Of a stretch of DNA of 64,000 nucleotides, positions 10,323 to 21,761 are shown piece after piece. Under the pieces are notes generated by a model. The model did not search any database. It worked only from the letters and a program-made list of their open reading frames with translations, and had not been told where the DNA came from. The position numbers and the translations under genes were made by a program. This DNA comes from Kappaphycus alvarezii (Eukaryota; Rhodophyta; Florideophyceae; Gigartinales; Solieriaceae). The stretch covers positions 124,001-188,000 of the forward strand of contig NADL03000460.1 in the NCBI GenBank assembly GCA_002205965.3. Direction: 5' to 3'. The first letter of the stretch is position 1, and each line of letters starts with the position of its first letter.

Positions 10323-12919
10323 ATGAGGATCACCGCTCCAGACAGTGTGTCCATTTCCGTCGCTACCTCAGGTGAGGAAGCCAGGACAGAGTTCTTCGAC
10401 TTTATAGTTATCGCTTGCGATCCAAGACTGGTTCCCATGGACAGAAAGACAATTCTGGAGGAAGAAATCAATCATTCATTAGTCTCCTCTACATTTCACA
10501 CCGCCCTTGTCCATGTTCGGCTTCCACATGACTGTCGGGACTACGTTGACCAGGCTAGACCTAAGGTGCGGCTCAATACTGACATTTTGTCCGCACGGAA
10601 TGGAGGAGTTCATGCATACCGGGATGAACTTCTGACGCATTGCGGAGACTCCGAGATTCTACCACCGGACTCCTCATGGATAACAACATATCAGGTAGAG
10701 GATAAGCCATTCTGCAACAGCAACCAGGATGATGTACGCCAGTGCCTTGATCAGCAACTGCAGAATGCTTTTGGACGGTCAGAAAAGTACTCATGGATCA
10801 ATTGGAACCGAACCGCGGTACATGAATCGCAAGCAGCAAACAAGATGACAGTCGACTATTTTCCTCATTTTGATGCTGAACAGTTGTTAGATTCGATGCC
10901 GTGGAAGATTTTCAACAGCCAGGGCGAAAATCGCACTCTTTACATATCTTCATTTACCTGTTTCGAGTCAGTTCTTCATTGCTATCTCTATCAAAATATG
11001 CTCATGGAGCAACCCCATGTTGTCGCAAAGTTTCCACAAGATCGGAATGCGAGGATTGCTGTATTAGGGGCTGGGCCTTCGGGAATTCTATTTGCGTCTC
11101 AACAGCTTCTGAAGAAGGGGTACCATAACTTTGTGGTCTACGAGTCGTCAGATCGCTATGGAGGAAAGTCAAACACTGTAGACATTCCTGTTGATAACAG
11201 CGAAAGGAGATTGAAGGCTCCAGCTGAACTGGGAACGTGTTACCTGTCCGGTGCATACTTTCCCTTACTCCAAGTGTTTGAAAAATATGGCCTCGCTGAG
11301 ACCATACCTCTTGATGACGCCAACTCGAAATTCATGACTATACATGATAGCGAAATCAAGTGCGGCAGCTCGGAAGGATCTGGAATTGACTACAACTTGT
11401 GGTGCCGACTAAAGACAAACATCTCGGAAGATGTTGTGATGCCAAGCATTATGAAAGCGATACTGCGGTATATATCAGTTCACTTGGCGATTATGGGCAT
11501 GGGGCCTCGTGATCCTATGCCCCGAGTGCCTCCATCAGCAAGCAACGCAGTTACCAATACTGTTCATGTGTTGCGTGCATTACGAAAGGAGAGGGAAAGA
11601 TTTGTGTCAAAACCAGTGAAGAATTTCATGGATGGTGAGAAAGCAAATAAGTGCGATGGCGGAGGCTTTCCAGTTTTTTCTGCGGGTCTTATCGACAAGA
11701 TAATTTCTGTGCTGACATTAGCCATGGATATTGCTCCACCTGAAGATCTGGGCCTGGAACTAGAGGCAAGTGACGTGCTTTCAATGTCTTTTGCTGAATT
11801 TATTAACAAAGCCGGCTTATCAGCAATCGAACCAATTCTTGATCATGCGTTTGCAATCCAAGGTTATGGTAACATGGTAAGAATCACAGCTCTGATGCTT
11901 TGCCATTTTCCTATCAACTCGACGATATTTCCCGCATTCTTAACATTTTTCTGTTTTCTGTACTCTTCTATTCTTTTTCCAACATTTGTGAAGAATTTAA
12001 CCCCAGCATATTATGGGTACGTGGCTCAAATCATGAATAGCGAATGTCGTATTGCTCAGAGGAACAGTTTCTGACGACTTTTTGCATTTTTCACAAACTG
12101 CAGTTTGCTCTGGGTAACACCCTACATGTTCATAGATGATGTTTACGCAAAGACAATGACTAGAAAGGCTCGAGGGGCTACCTCGAAGAAAGCAACGGTG
12201 TGGGCGTTGAAGAATGTAAGTTTGTACTCTATGAAAGGCGGCTTTACATGTGGATAGTCGAAACAAGATCCTGACGACTTTTTACTACGCTATGTTTCAT
12301 AATTTTGTTGCGGGTATTTCGCAGGGATGGGGGCATGTGTGGAGCACAATTGCAGAAGAGGACCTTAAAGGGAAAATTCAACTTAACACTCGTGTGTCCC
12401 TCGTAAGCCGCAGCATCTAACTTGGTAATTAAGCACTATTTCTAAACGAGAGCTGGATGGTGGAAACCGCAGTATCACTATGCAAGCTCATCGAGATTGA
12501 CCATAGGTTGTTACGGTCTTAAGGCATACAGTAACTTCAGGAGCACAATGAGATACAAATTGACAAATTTTCAGATTTGCAACTCCAAATGGGGTCCAGC
12601 CAATCCATACATCTCAATAAAGACACCCCCCTTTTTACCCAATTGACAAATAATTTTGATTATTAATAAAACAGAGAATTTTGGCAGCTGATATTCTATT
12701 CGATTGATTGTTTTTCAGTACTTTACCCACTTCTAGCGACTTTGAACCGGATTAACTCTGTTTCTTGGTTCCCCCATGCCGACCATTTGTACCAATTATT
12801 TGTTGCGCTTTGGAACATAGGCTAACCTATTTTTCAATCATTAAAATACCCCAATTTTTCCTCCTTTACAGGTGGTTGAATGGAGCAAGGGCAAATTGCG
12901 TTCTTATTGCAAAGGCTGA
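10323..12919 (+). CDS. FAD amine oxidase-like protein with permuted domain halves, five exons
   Basis: My model has exons 10323-11876, 11994-12016 (23 nt), 12104-12215, 12325-12402 and 12872-12919, all with GT..AG introns and compatible phases, giving about 604 residues. Residues 1-228 match the C-terminal half of flavin amine oxidases/L-amino acid oxidases (FFDFIVIACDP; later YFPHFDAEQL and QGENRTLYISS..FES). Residue 244 onward is the N-terminal half: dinucleotide-binding GAGPSG at 249-254, YESSDRYGGKS, then after splicing NLTPAYYG-LLWVTPYMF and GWGHVWSTIAEED. The ORF therefore reads C-half then N-half, whereas the family reads N then C. No N-half is visible upstream and no second C-half downstream. 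It may be the junction of two tandem genes whose outer halves were lost, or a true permutation. Activity is uncertain; the family uses FAD to oxidise amines or amino acids. Confidence 0.6.
12821..12863 (+). repeat. Old LINE 3' tail at the intron 4 acceptor
   Basis: The segment GCTAACCTATTTTTCAATCA, then TTAAAATACCCCAATTTTTC, matches the LINE-sense tail seen elsewhere in this window (CCGACCATATCTTTCATGGA, TTAAAAACACCCCAAATTCC). It provides a CTAAC branch-like site and the pyrimidine tract directly before the CAG at 12871. The block B copy is at about 40104-40156 and a further relative lies at about 26664-26705. Confidence 0.45.
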
Positions 12920-13424
12920 TAGTTGGTTTACTGTACCGTAAAGATATCGTACTGCTGCAAAGATATCGTGCTGCGAATGGTTGAACAAATTTTCATTGTA
13001 CTGTATGAGTTTACAGTACAGTAAACGTAAGGAACTGTAACTGGCCTCATACCACTTACTGTATGGTCAAGCGGCATATTGTTTTCAAAGTCAATCACGC
13101 GCAGGTCTCGAGACCTAACAAACATCGAGACGAGGCTCCCGAATACAGCGGTGAGTCAGTGCTAAATTCATCCTCAGATCAATTTCGACGATTGCACGGT
13201 ACCCTGGAGCGATTGTCGGGAGAAATCGGCGGAAACACAGTTGCGGGGTTGCGGGTAGGAAACATGCGATGGGTAGACTGCGACATAAAGAATCACTCAG
13301 CGGGAGGCTGCACGCGGGGTTGTCCGTGCATTTGGTGGTGTGTGTCATGGTCACTGCGATGAGTGAACTCGGGCTAGCTTTCTGGTGGTTTCTTTTGAAA
13401 CCCTCTCTGTGGCGCGTTGGGTGA

Positions 13425-13468
13425 GGGGAAATTTTTGGGTTATTTTAATGCATGGAAGATGTGGTCGG
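13425..13468 (-). mobile_element. 44-bp LINE-tail unit
   Basis: Plus strand reads GGGGAAATTTTTGGG, TTATTTTAATGCATGG, AAGATGTGGTCGG: the antisense of the local LINE 3' end. The flanks GTTGGGTG and GTTGTGTC are a weak, imperfect candidate direct repeat. The same insertion is in block B at 40817-40860, so it predates the duplication. Confidence 0.6.
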
Positions 13469-13967
13469 TTGTGTCCACGCCGCTAATGCGTTATGCGGGA
13501 TAAGTCGTCACTGATGGGTAAGGAGTGCTTCGTACCTCCCTCTGTACCTCACGAGGGATCAGGTTCTGCTGGCAGTTCGCTCGTTCAATCCGGGTACAGC
13601 TCCGGGGGTTCCGCACTTCGCCCGTCTCACCTCGAGCAACTCCTAGTAGGGACTCCGACTTTGTCCTCGACCGGAAAATTCCTGGATTCGCTGACAGAGC
13701 TGGTGACAATCTTGGCTTCCGGGAAAGTCCCCATTGCACTCGCACCGTAGATTGCCAGAGCCCCACTCACACGCCTCGCCTAAAAAGACATGACGCAGCC
13801 CCCCATCGCTGTAGGGTATACTTTGCGAAGGTTAGTGGGCAGCTGCCTTGCAAGGCGCGGTAATGAGAAGGTCGCCATTTACTTTCAACCTCTTCAGGTT
13901 GGTATCACCACAAAAGCGGTAACTGATACGGTAGTTCAAGGCGTTCGGCGCATGGTGAACAAGTTTC

Positions 13968-14012
13968 GGTTATTTTAATGTATGGATGATGTGGTCGTTT
14001 ATATCCACGCCG
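13968..14012 (-). mobile_element. LINE-tail unit inside the LINE RT fragment
   Basis: GGTTATTTTAATGTATGG, then ATGATGTGGTCG, with some 60 bp more of related tail (TATATCCACGCCGCTGGGAA), separates the VNKF block from the motif A block where the intact relative has only a few residues. A direct repeat was not resolved. The block B copy is near 41917. Confidence 0.5.
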
Positions 14013-14172
14013 CTGGGAACGAGTTGTGCTGGACAATTCGTCAGTGGATAACACTTTGGAAGCAGCTCAGAATTTGCTCTTCTATCTGTGGACTTGAAGA
14101 AGGCATTTAACATGTGCAACTGTGCCGCATTCTTCAACGCCGTTCGAATCCTCTTCCCCAGCTGCTTCCCTG

Positions 14173-14218
14173 GGGAAAATGTTTGGGTGTTTTACTCTTG
14201 GAAGATATATCCGATCTA
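14173..14218 (-). mobile_element. 46-bp LINE-tail unit with TCCCTG duplication
   Basis: The unit GGGAAAATGTTTGGGTGTTT, TACTCTTGGAAGATATATCC, GATCTA interrupts a LINE RT copy between its LLPW and CNTVPAFLW blocks, which are nearly adjacent in the intact relative. The 6-bp sequence TCCCTG lies on both sides (14167-14172 and 14219-14224). The same insertion is in block B at 42123-42168. Confidence 0.7.
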
Positions 14219-14799
14219 TCCCTGAGTGTTGCGTTGTTGCAACACCGTCCCAGCGTTCCTCTGGACAGGCTTCGAGATTATACGGAGTGTTGTGGGCACC
14301 CAGCAAGGAAACCCACTTGGCGGTTCTTTTTCCTTGTGCTTCACCCCATCGCTTTGAAGATCAACGAATTACTGTCTGCATAGGGCGAGGAGGACACAGG
14401 GCCACACATGTTGCTTTTGGAGTTGTGCTATAATGACGACGGCTACATTACAGCCAGACACACACAAGACCATACTCAAAGCGATCGAGGTTCTCTCTTC
14501 CCCTGAGGGCAAACGTGGTGGGCTTCATCTGGCGATGTCGAAATGCAGGGTGTGATGGCCTACTGCCCCTTCCGCGTCTGTTCAGGCCGTATACCTCACT
14601 GACATGCGACAAGAATACAGCGCGAGAACTATGGAATGCGCCCATCGGTTCCCAGGCGTTCATGGAACAGCACATCCTGGACCATGTGCAGTCCCTCGAG
14701 CCTTGCCTACACTCGGTTGTGGATCTTAAAGACGCATAAGCCTCATTTCAATTACTTCTAAATGGAGTTGGAAAGTTGTCGAAGAATTCGATGCGAATG

Positions 14800-17700
14800 T
14801 GAGCAATCATAATCAACTTGATTGTGTCATGCGAAGATTCTACGATTTGCGGTCGAGAGCCAACGAGTCTACGCTGCTTATTTCCAAAACGCAACCAAAA
14901 CCGATGCGGAACTATTGCGACTAAACACTGACTGACACGAAGCCATTTTGTTCTTGATCCGGCACGATTTCGTTAGGAATTTAGCCGTATGCTTCCTGAT
15001 ACAGAGTAAGAGAGCATTTTGTCAGCTACTACAAAATATTTCACCTTATTTGGATGACGCTGAACCTCATAGAGGTCAACGTTGTGAAAATGTGACCAAA
15101 TATTTCAATCTCTATCCTGGTGTCCTACGTAAGGTGTCCTACGGTGATGCTGAATTGTTGAGCAATATTTTAATTTACGCCCACAATTTGTATTTATTGT
15201 GAATCATCAAGGAATGATTTTATCTGTTTTACACTGGCCCTTTGTTATGCTGAATTTAGTGTGTAATTATTTTTATGTGCAACAGTTGGGTTTTTATATT
15301 ATACAGGCTATATTTATTGCATTTATGCTGCCAACAAATTATTATCTGGATGAGTGCTTACCTGGAAAATACTGCAATAATTATTGCTGAGCCTGAATCA
15401 TGTCTACCAAAATTATTGTACCATGGTGTAGAGTACAAGTAGTATTAGGTTGTCAGAAATATTTTTTAAATCCTCGGGCCATCGAAATATTCCCCTCGAT
15501 CAGCTATCATTAAATTTGGTTCTATTCATTATTCATTCGAAGTCCAATTGTGACATTTATTTATTTATTCAAAGTTGGAACTATTTATTTATTAGATCTA
15601 CCTACCCCAATTATTTTGCAAACGTGGGAATATATTTACCCGTAGACAGACTGGTCTTTATAACATAGAAAATAAAGACGCCGAATGGTAAAAAAAAGAC
15701 ACCAATACATAGTAATAAGCCTTTTTACTTTGCGGAAGATTACCCATCTCGGCTCGGTCGAATGGGCCATCAGAAGTATCAACTTCAACAGGTTATGTGT
15801 CCAGAATTTCTCGTTTAGCTTTGTTTCAGCTTTTAACAGTCTCGGAATTTTATTCATTCAATTTCTTTGAATTCAAGTTCTTTCCAACGTTTACGGATTG
15901 TCGACGTACAGTATCTGATCAACTGAATCAAAATGTCCGGCGTCTACGACAAGGTCAAGAATAAACCGATCGATGGAAAGTCTGACTACTACCTCTGGAG
16001 AATTCTTGTGCAAGCGGCAATCAGCTCCAAAGTTCTCGATGGTACGTTTACCGTTCGGAGTGGCGACCGCGATTACAGCAAGGAAACAGAGCAAGAACGC
16101 CAGACAAACAACATCACTGTATCCGCACTGCATGATCAACCGCCTCGTCGAGTTAGGTCCGCTATCGGAAAGACCAAGGAAATGAAGGCTAAGCTCAACG
16201 CAAGGTATGATTTAAAGTCTACCGCGTCGAAGATATCAAAATTTTCGGAGCTTATGTCGCTTCGGTACTCAAACCTCTGGCTGGACATTTCGAAGCGCAT
16301 TAAGAAGATGGCAGCATTGGTTGGGACGCTCCGCGCCAAAGGTACCTCCCTCGATGACACCCTGGTTATAGGTATACTGGTGGCGTTTATTGACTTCATA
16401 CAGCTTCAAACCAGCAGTAATCAAGAGCCTCTCAGAGGAAATTTCGTCTTGGGAAGATGTAACTCGTCAGTTGATTAAAGAGTGTAAGTCACACATGGAG
16501 GGTATTGAGAGCCATTGATCGGGAAAGCAGCGCAAGTATCACATGCGGAATTTGTCGAAGGACGAACCACAGGACAGCGGATTGCTGGTTTAATCCGGAA
16601 AACTCTCGCAACCCTCTCAACATGACGAATAGTACTATTGATGCTTCCAAAATGAACCAAGACGAACCGAAATCGAAGAAGATGAAAAAAAAGAAAGGAA
16701 AAGGGAGAAGGAAAGCCAAAGTCGTAAAAGCTATCCGTGATGGCCAATGTGAGGAATTTATAACCGCCGACCGGGCATGATGATGCTGGACGGTGTGACG
16801 TCTTTACACATGACACTCAAGTCCGAAAGGTTTAGTGTTAAGAAATCATGCAACGTATTTATTTCGTTGGGTGATGCCTCAGCCATTACGGCAACCGAAA
16901 TAAACAAAGTCTGAACTATTAAACTGAAAACAGAACAATACAGGTGAATATGTCGTACACATTGATTGCGCCCGACATGGAGATCAGTCTGCTCGCAGTT
17001 CTGAAACTGGTGAGGATGAACATATTTATTATATTCATACAGAGAAAAGCGGTCCTCACCGAACTCGAGAGGAATGTTACAGTAATAGGGAAAACAAATA
17101 AGGACCACAACGGATTATTTTAGATATCCGACAATCAAAAGTCTATTCCAGTGCTCCCTTCGGCTCGCGCAGACAGAAATGAGAAGGCCTTGATGGATAT
17201 TTTGCGCAACCCGTTTGCCACATCTGCGATGAAAAGGACCGATTAGGAGAACCCAAGCAGCTCAAGCGACAGTGATGAGTCCTCTTAGTCTTAAAACGAA
17301 TTGGAAGATAAAGAAGAATATTCGAAAAGCGAGACCCCGATCAATTCACGAGATGAAATATCACCCGAGTCGGATTCGGAACTGTCGAGTGATTACGAAA
17401 ACGTTTCTATGAACAAAAGATCAAATGAATCATCAGGAGGCGATCAAACAGAAGCAGGAGCCTACAAAAATACCGTTCCGGAAAAGAAAAAGAAAGCATG
17501 CCAAGAGGACCTAGCCTCACTTCGAAACCTCCGACTCGGACATGCTACACCGCTAAAGGCAATAGGGAGGTAGCTCCAAATCGGGCAGTTCCAAAATTCA
17601 AGTGTGCTTCTGCAGATTGCGATGATTGCACCAAAGGCAAGTACAGAGAGCGGTTCCCTGGAAGTTTGACCAAGGGCACCCAAATCGGAAGTTTAAATGC

Positions 17701-20700
17701 GGACGTCAAAGGAGACGTGGAGATAAAATCTTTGAACAGTAATAAGGACTTACTCACTGTTGTCGAAGAGCGTTATCGATTTGTGTTTGTCGAACCGCTT
17801 TCGGTCAAAGGGCGAGGCCTGACAGACTCTGCTTCGCTTTATAAGGCGTTTCGAAAAGCAGTCAGGTCATACCTTTCGATCGGTTCATACCAATGAAAGA
17901 GGAGAGATTCACCGTTCCGGGACGACCCTAGAGGCTTGCAGAGTAAAATTCACACTGAACTATCCGAATACGCCACAGCCAAATGGGATGGCCGAACGCC
18001 ATTATGAAATAATCCTCTTCTTAGCACGCAAGTGTCTCAAGCAAGCCAAGCTACTGATTTGGTGGTGGGATTCAGCCATTGAGCATGTCGCTGATTGCAG
18101 CAAATTTGTGATCAGTTCCATTTCGGAGAAGGCTCAATTTGAGACCGTATTCGGGTATATACCATCCGATATCTACCATCTCAAGCCGTTCGGTTGCAGG
18201 ATGCTTTTCCGACCAGTAGCGAAGAAGTTGGGCACGTTTCCACCAAGTTTTATCGAAATTGGGTGTCTCTTACACGAAGGTAGGGGAATTTACCGTGTGC
18301 TGCCCGACTCGGGAATCGTTCGAACCAAGCACATAAGGTACTTGAAAATACGTTCCCACGTACAAACCGTTTGGGAGTGCTCGGTTCAGATTTCAACTCG
18401 ATCAAAAGTGGTCTGTAGCATTAACCGACAGCGGTGATACCGATGGGAAAACTAGTACCATGTACAAGAATTGACGCGGCAGCCCTCCCCCAATATCGCC
18501 GATCAGGTTCCTGATATCGGTGAAATGAATTGTGACCAGGAAGATCAAGATGATCTCACATACACACTGGCACAGCCGAGTGCGTTTGGATAGAGTTATG
18601 AAGAAGACCCGGATGGAGACGATGATTAAAAACCACCTAACTACGAACAAGACGCTGAAACAACCAGTACGGAAATCGGCCAGCCAAGTTCAAGGGGTCC
18701 GCTTCGGGTTAAAGTTTGAGACCGTCACCGAATGTCAAATATATGCATGTGGCATTACCGATTGCGGTCACGAACAGCAATGGTCTCAAGCTCAAGGTCG
18801 CTTTCAGGCCCGAAGATCGGAATCTGTGGCCTCAAGTCATCAAAGAGAAGTTTGATACACTCGAGGAGGCGATAACGTGAACAGTCGTTCGGAATGTTAC
18901 GCAAAAGTTTCGACCTCCTCCGTCCGAAGTAGTACTTCACCTCAAGAGATATGCAAGAGGAAAACCGGCACGGTTCAAGGCTCTTCTTGCCGCTCGACGT
19001 AACTTTCAGGCCGACGCGGTGGAATATGTGGAACTATAGGCACCGATGACCTGAGTTGAGCTGGTGCGTATTTTCATTGCCGTTGCAGTTGCTTTAGGAT
19101 GGGAGATCGACCACTTGGACATTAAGAGTGCATTTTTGTACGCTCTCTTGCCGAAATCAGAACGATTCTACATCAAACCTCCCAAGATTAAAGGAGTTTC
19201 TTCCGCGTTAGGGCAAATTTTCGTGCTCACTTAGTCAGTCTACGGACTCTGCGATGCCCTAAAGCCTCTGTATCCACATCTTAGCCAAGCTTTGAGCCGT
19301 ATCGGAATGACGCGATCAACTACAAGTGACTGTCTGTTAATTTTGTTGACATCAACAGAAGATTTATTCTTGGTCAAAATTTTTGATGACTTAATAATTC
19401 GGGAAACCGTTCGCGGTGTGGAGAAAGTCAAGCAAGAACTCGGTGAAGTGTTAACAACTACCAATCTCGGAAAGTGCAGCTTCTTCCTCCGTAATAAGAT
19501 TTATCACCTACTGAAAGGTTTATTTATCTCACATAAACAGTATGATGAGAAAAATGCGGACCTCCCTGGCATAATTTCTTTCGAGCCTACGAGTCCACTG
19601 CCTATGACGCACCCCCTATATTAGGAAAAACACAACCCAACCGATTCGGAGAAGCAAGAAAGGGAAGGAGTTTCGTACCGCGAAGTTTTGGTCCTCTTTG
19701 TCTGTCTACTCAACCCGTCCGCACATTGACACTGCAGTTTCCATGCTCGGTAAGTTCCAAGCCGAACCGTTGCGGGAGCATTGGCAGATGTTGAAATACC
19801 TTGACAGGTATATCAGCAGTACAACCGACTACGGAATCTTTTTGCTGGTAGGTACGGGAAAAATCAAGTTCGATGTATGGAGTGATTCTGATTGGGCGCG
19901 TGATAAATGCAAGCGGCTTCCCGGACCGGTTATGTACTCTGCATCAACGACGGTCCCGTTATTTTAACTTCGAAGATGCAAACCGCTACGGCATTTTCCA
20001 CGTCTGGGATGGAATTTTTGCACTCTCAGCATGTTTTTGAGAAGTTATTTGGGTCTCAGGCGGTTATCAGCAAAGTTTCACTACCCATTATGGAACCAAC
20101 TCTTATCCTTCAGGACAACCTCGGTGCTATTTCGTAGACTGAGCAAGTGGAAGGCCTACGTAACGTTAAGCATCAAGTACAACTATGTCCGATTGGAAGT
20201 CGACAAGAAATCGGTTACAGTGATGTACGCAAATTCTGCAACAAATGGTGCGGACTGTCTCACCAAGACATTGATCTGGGACTTTTTTGAATCACACCGC
20301 AACTCGAGTGGTGTGGTCTCCACCGACAAACTCGATAGCTCTCGAGGAGGCGTGTCGAAAATTCCTATACGGATGTGGGAAATCATAATCAATTTGATTC
20401 TGCTGTGCGTAGATTCTGCGAATTGTGGTCGAGAGCCAATGAGCTCACGCTGCTTATTTCGACAGCACAACCAAAACTATTATGACTAAGCACTGACCGA
20501 CATGAAGCGTTTGCGTTCTTGTTTCGGCACGAGTTCGTTAGGAATTCAGCCGTCTTCTTCCCGACACTAAGTAAGAGAACATTTTGCCAACTTGGACAAT
20601 ACATTTCACCGTATTCGGATGACGTTGAATCTTATAGAGGTCAACGTGAGATTGCGTTTACCCGTAGACGGACCAGTCTTTATGAGATAGAAAATAAATA

Positions 20701-20812
20701 CGCCTACCGGTAAAACTGGAAGCAATAAATAGGCATAAGCCTTTTCCCTTTTACCGGCAAATTACCTATTCCAGTTCGGTCCTATACGCCATCACAAGTA
20801 TCAACTTCAACA
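14800..20812 (+). mobile_element. Copia (Ty1)-type LTR retroelement, copy 1 (fossil)
   Basis: LTRs are at about 14800-15790 (lengthened by an inserted solo LTR) and 20376-20812. Both begin TG near AATCATAATCAA and end CAACA. Internal parts on the plus strand: gag from about 15933, a CCHC zinc knuckle near 16540, integrase with its zinc region near 17600-18400, Copia-type RT (WEIDHLDIKSAFLYALLPKS) near 19090-19190, and RNase H near 19700-20250. The order integrase then RT is diagnostic of Copia. It is heavily broken, with many breaks. It is shared with block B, so it predates the duplication. Confidence 0.85.
15083..15620. mobile_element. Solo LTR-like element, copy 1, inside the Copia 5' LTR
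   Basis: A 538-bp AT-rich element starting TGTGAAAATG and ending TTATTTTGCA, flanked by the 5-bp duplication AACGT (15078-15082 and 15621-15625). It is inverted relative to copies at 20874-21426 and 41153-41706. The block B Copia copy lacks it, so it inserted after the duplication or was lost there. Confidence 0.7.
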
Positions 20813-20873
20813 GTGTCCAGCCATTCGGTGCTTGGCCATCGCCAAAGCTACACTTTTATTTAATTACGATTAC

Positions 20874-21426
20874 TGGAAAATAATTGGGATAGGTAGATCC
20901 AAATAATAATAAATAGTTCCAACTTGAATAAATAAATAAATGCTACAATTGGACTTAGAATGAATAATGAATAGAAAACCAAATTTAATAATATCTGATC
21001 GAGGGGAATATTTCGATAGCCCGAGGATGTAAAGATATTTCTAACAACCTAGACTACTTATAGTCTACACCAGGGTGAACCTGCTACAAAAATCAGGTGA
21101 GCCGTTCAATAATTTTGGTAGACATAATTCAGGCTCAGCAATAATTATTGCAGTATTTTCCAGGTAAGCAATCATCCAGATAATAATTTGTTGGTAGCAT
21201 AAATGCAATAATTATAGCCTGTATAATATAAAAACCCAACTGTAGGACATAAAAATTATTTCACACTGAATTCAGCATAAAATAGTGCAGTGTACAATAG
21301 ATAAAATTATTCCTTGATGATTCATAATAAATATAAATTGTGGGCCTCAATAAAAATATTGCTCCACAATTCAGCATCACTGTAGGGCACGGGGATAGAT
21401 ATTATAATATTTGGTCAATTTTCACA
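20874..21426. mobile_element. Solo LTR-like element, copy 2
   Basis: A 553-bp element, TGGAAAATAATTGGG ... CAATTTTCACA, with 5-bp duplication ATTAC (20869-20873 and 21427-21431). The corresponding place near 53175-53185 in block B is unoccupied. TG..CA ends, size and 5-bp duplication fit an LTR; imperfect ~12-bp inverted ends (TGnAAAATnATTG) would also allow a non-autonomous DNA element. Confidence 0.7.
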
Positions 21427-21761
21427 ATTACAGAGAAGAAAATCGGGTTTTCCATGCTGCAACTTTACGGGACTTAGCGAAGATTGCTGCCTGCTCGCTG
21501 GATAGACTGCTCTAATTTACATACTCTGCAAAGCGATGACATCGGAGACGTCGTTAAAGAATCAGTAGAGCTAGTAATGGGTAATCACGAGGCATAGCTG
21601 GCGCCGTTATGTAGCATTTATTACGGGGGATACTATCTCGCAGTTTCTTCGGATCTCAGCCTGATGGTATCTTCCAAACATAAGAAAACCCGAATCTTCT
21701 ACTCGAAAAATTAAATCGAATGAAAGTGAGGACTGGTAGGCTAGGAGGTATAAAATAATCG

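Larger units (their letters stand above)
13520..14797 (+). mobile_element. LINE reverse-transcriptase fragment, R2-like family
   Basis: Broken plus-strand frames match the RT of the 1171-residue LINE at 28301-31816: GGSALRPSHLEQLL, PPIAVGYTLRRLVGSCLARR, LLSVDLKKAFNMCNCAAF (motif A), GTQQGNPLGG (motif B), YNDDGYITA (motif C) and LHLAMSKCRV. It lacks the N-terminal fingers and the C-terminal nuclease, has stops and frameshifts, and is interrupted by LINE-tail units near 13968 and 14173. The Copia element abuts its 3' side. The block B copy is at 40912-42750. Confidence 0.8.

Noticed and set aside
11877-12074. Continuation of the amine oxidase frame to the stop at 12072
   Set aside because: The tail lacks similarity to the family, while splicing at 11876/11994 and 12016/12104 restores family motifs.
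20874-21426. MITE (DNA transposon) reading of the ~550-bp repeats
   Set aside because: TG..CA ends and 5-bp duplications fit an LTR better; the imperfect inverted ends keep it as a second choice only.
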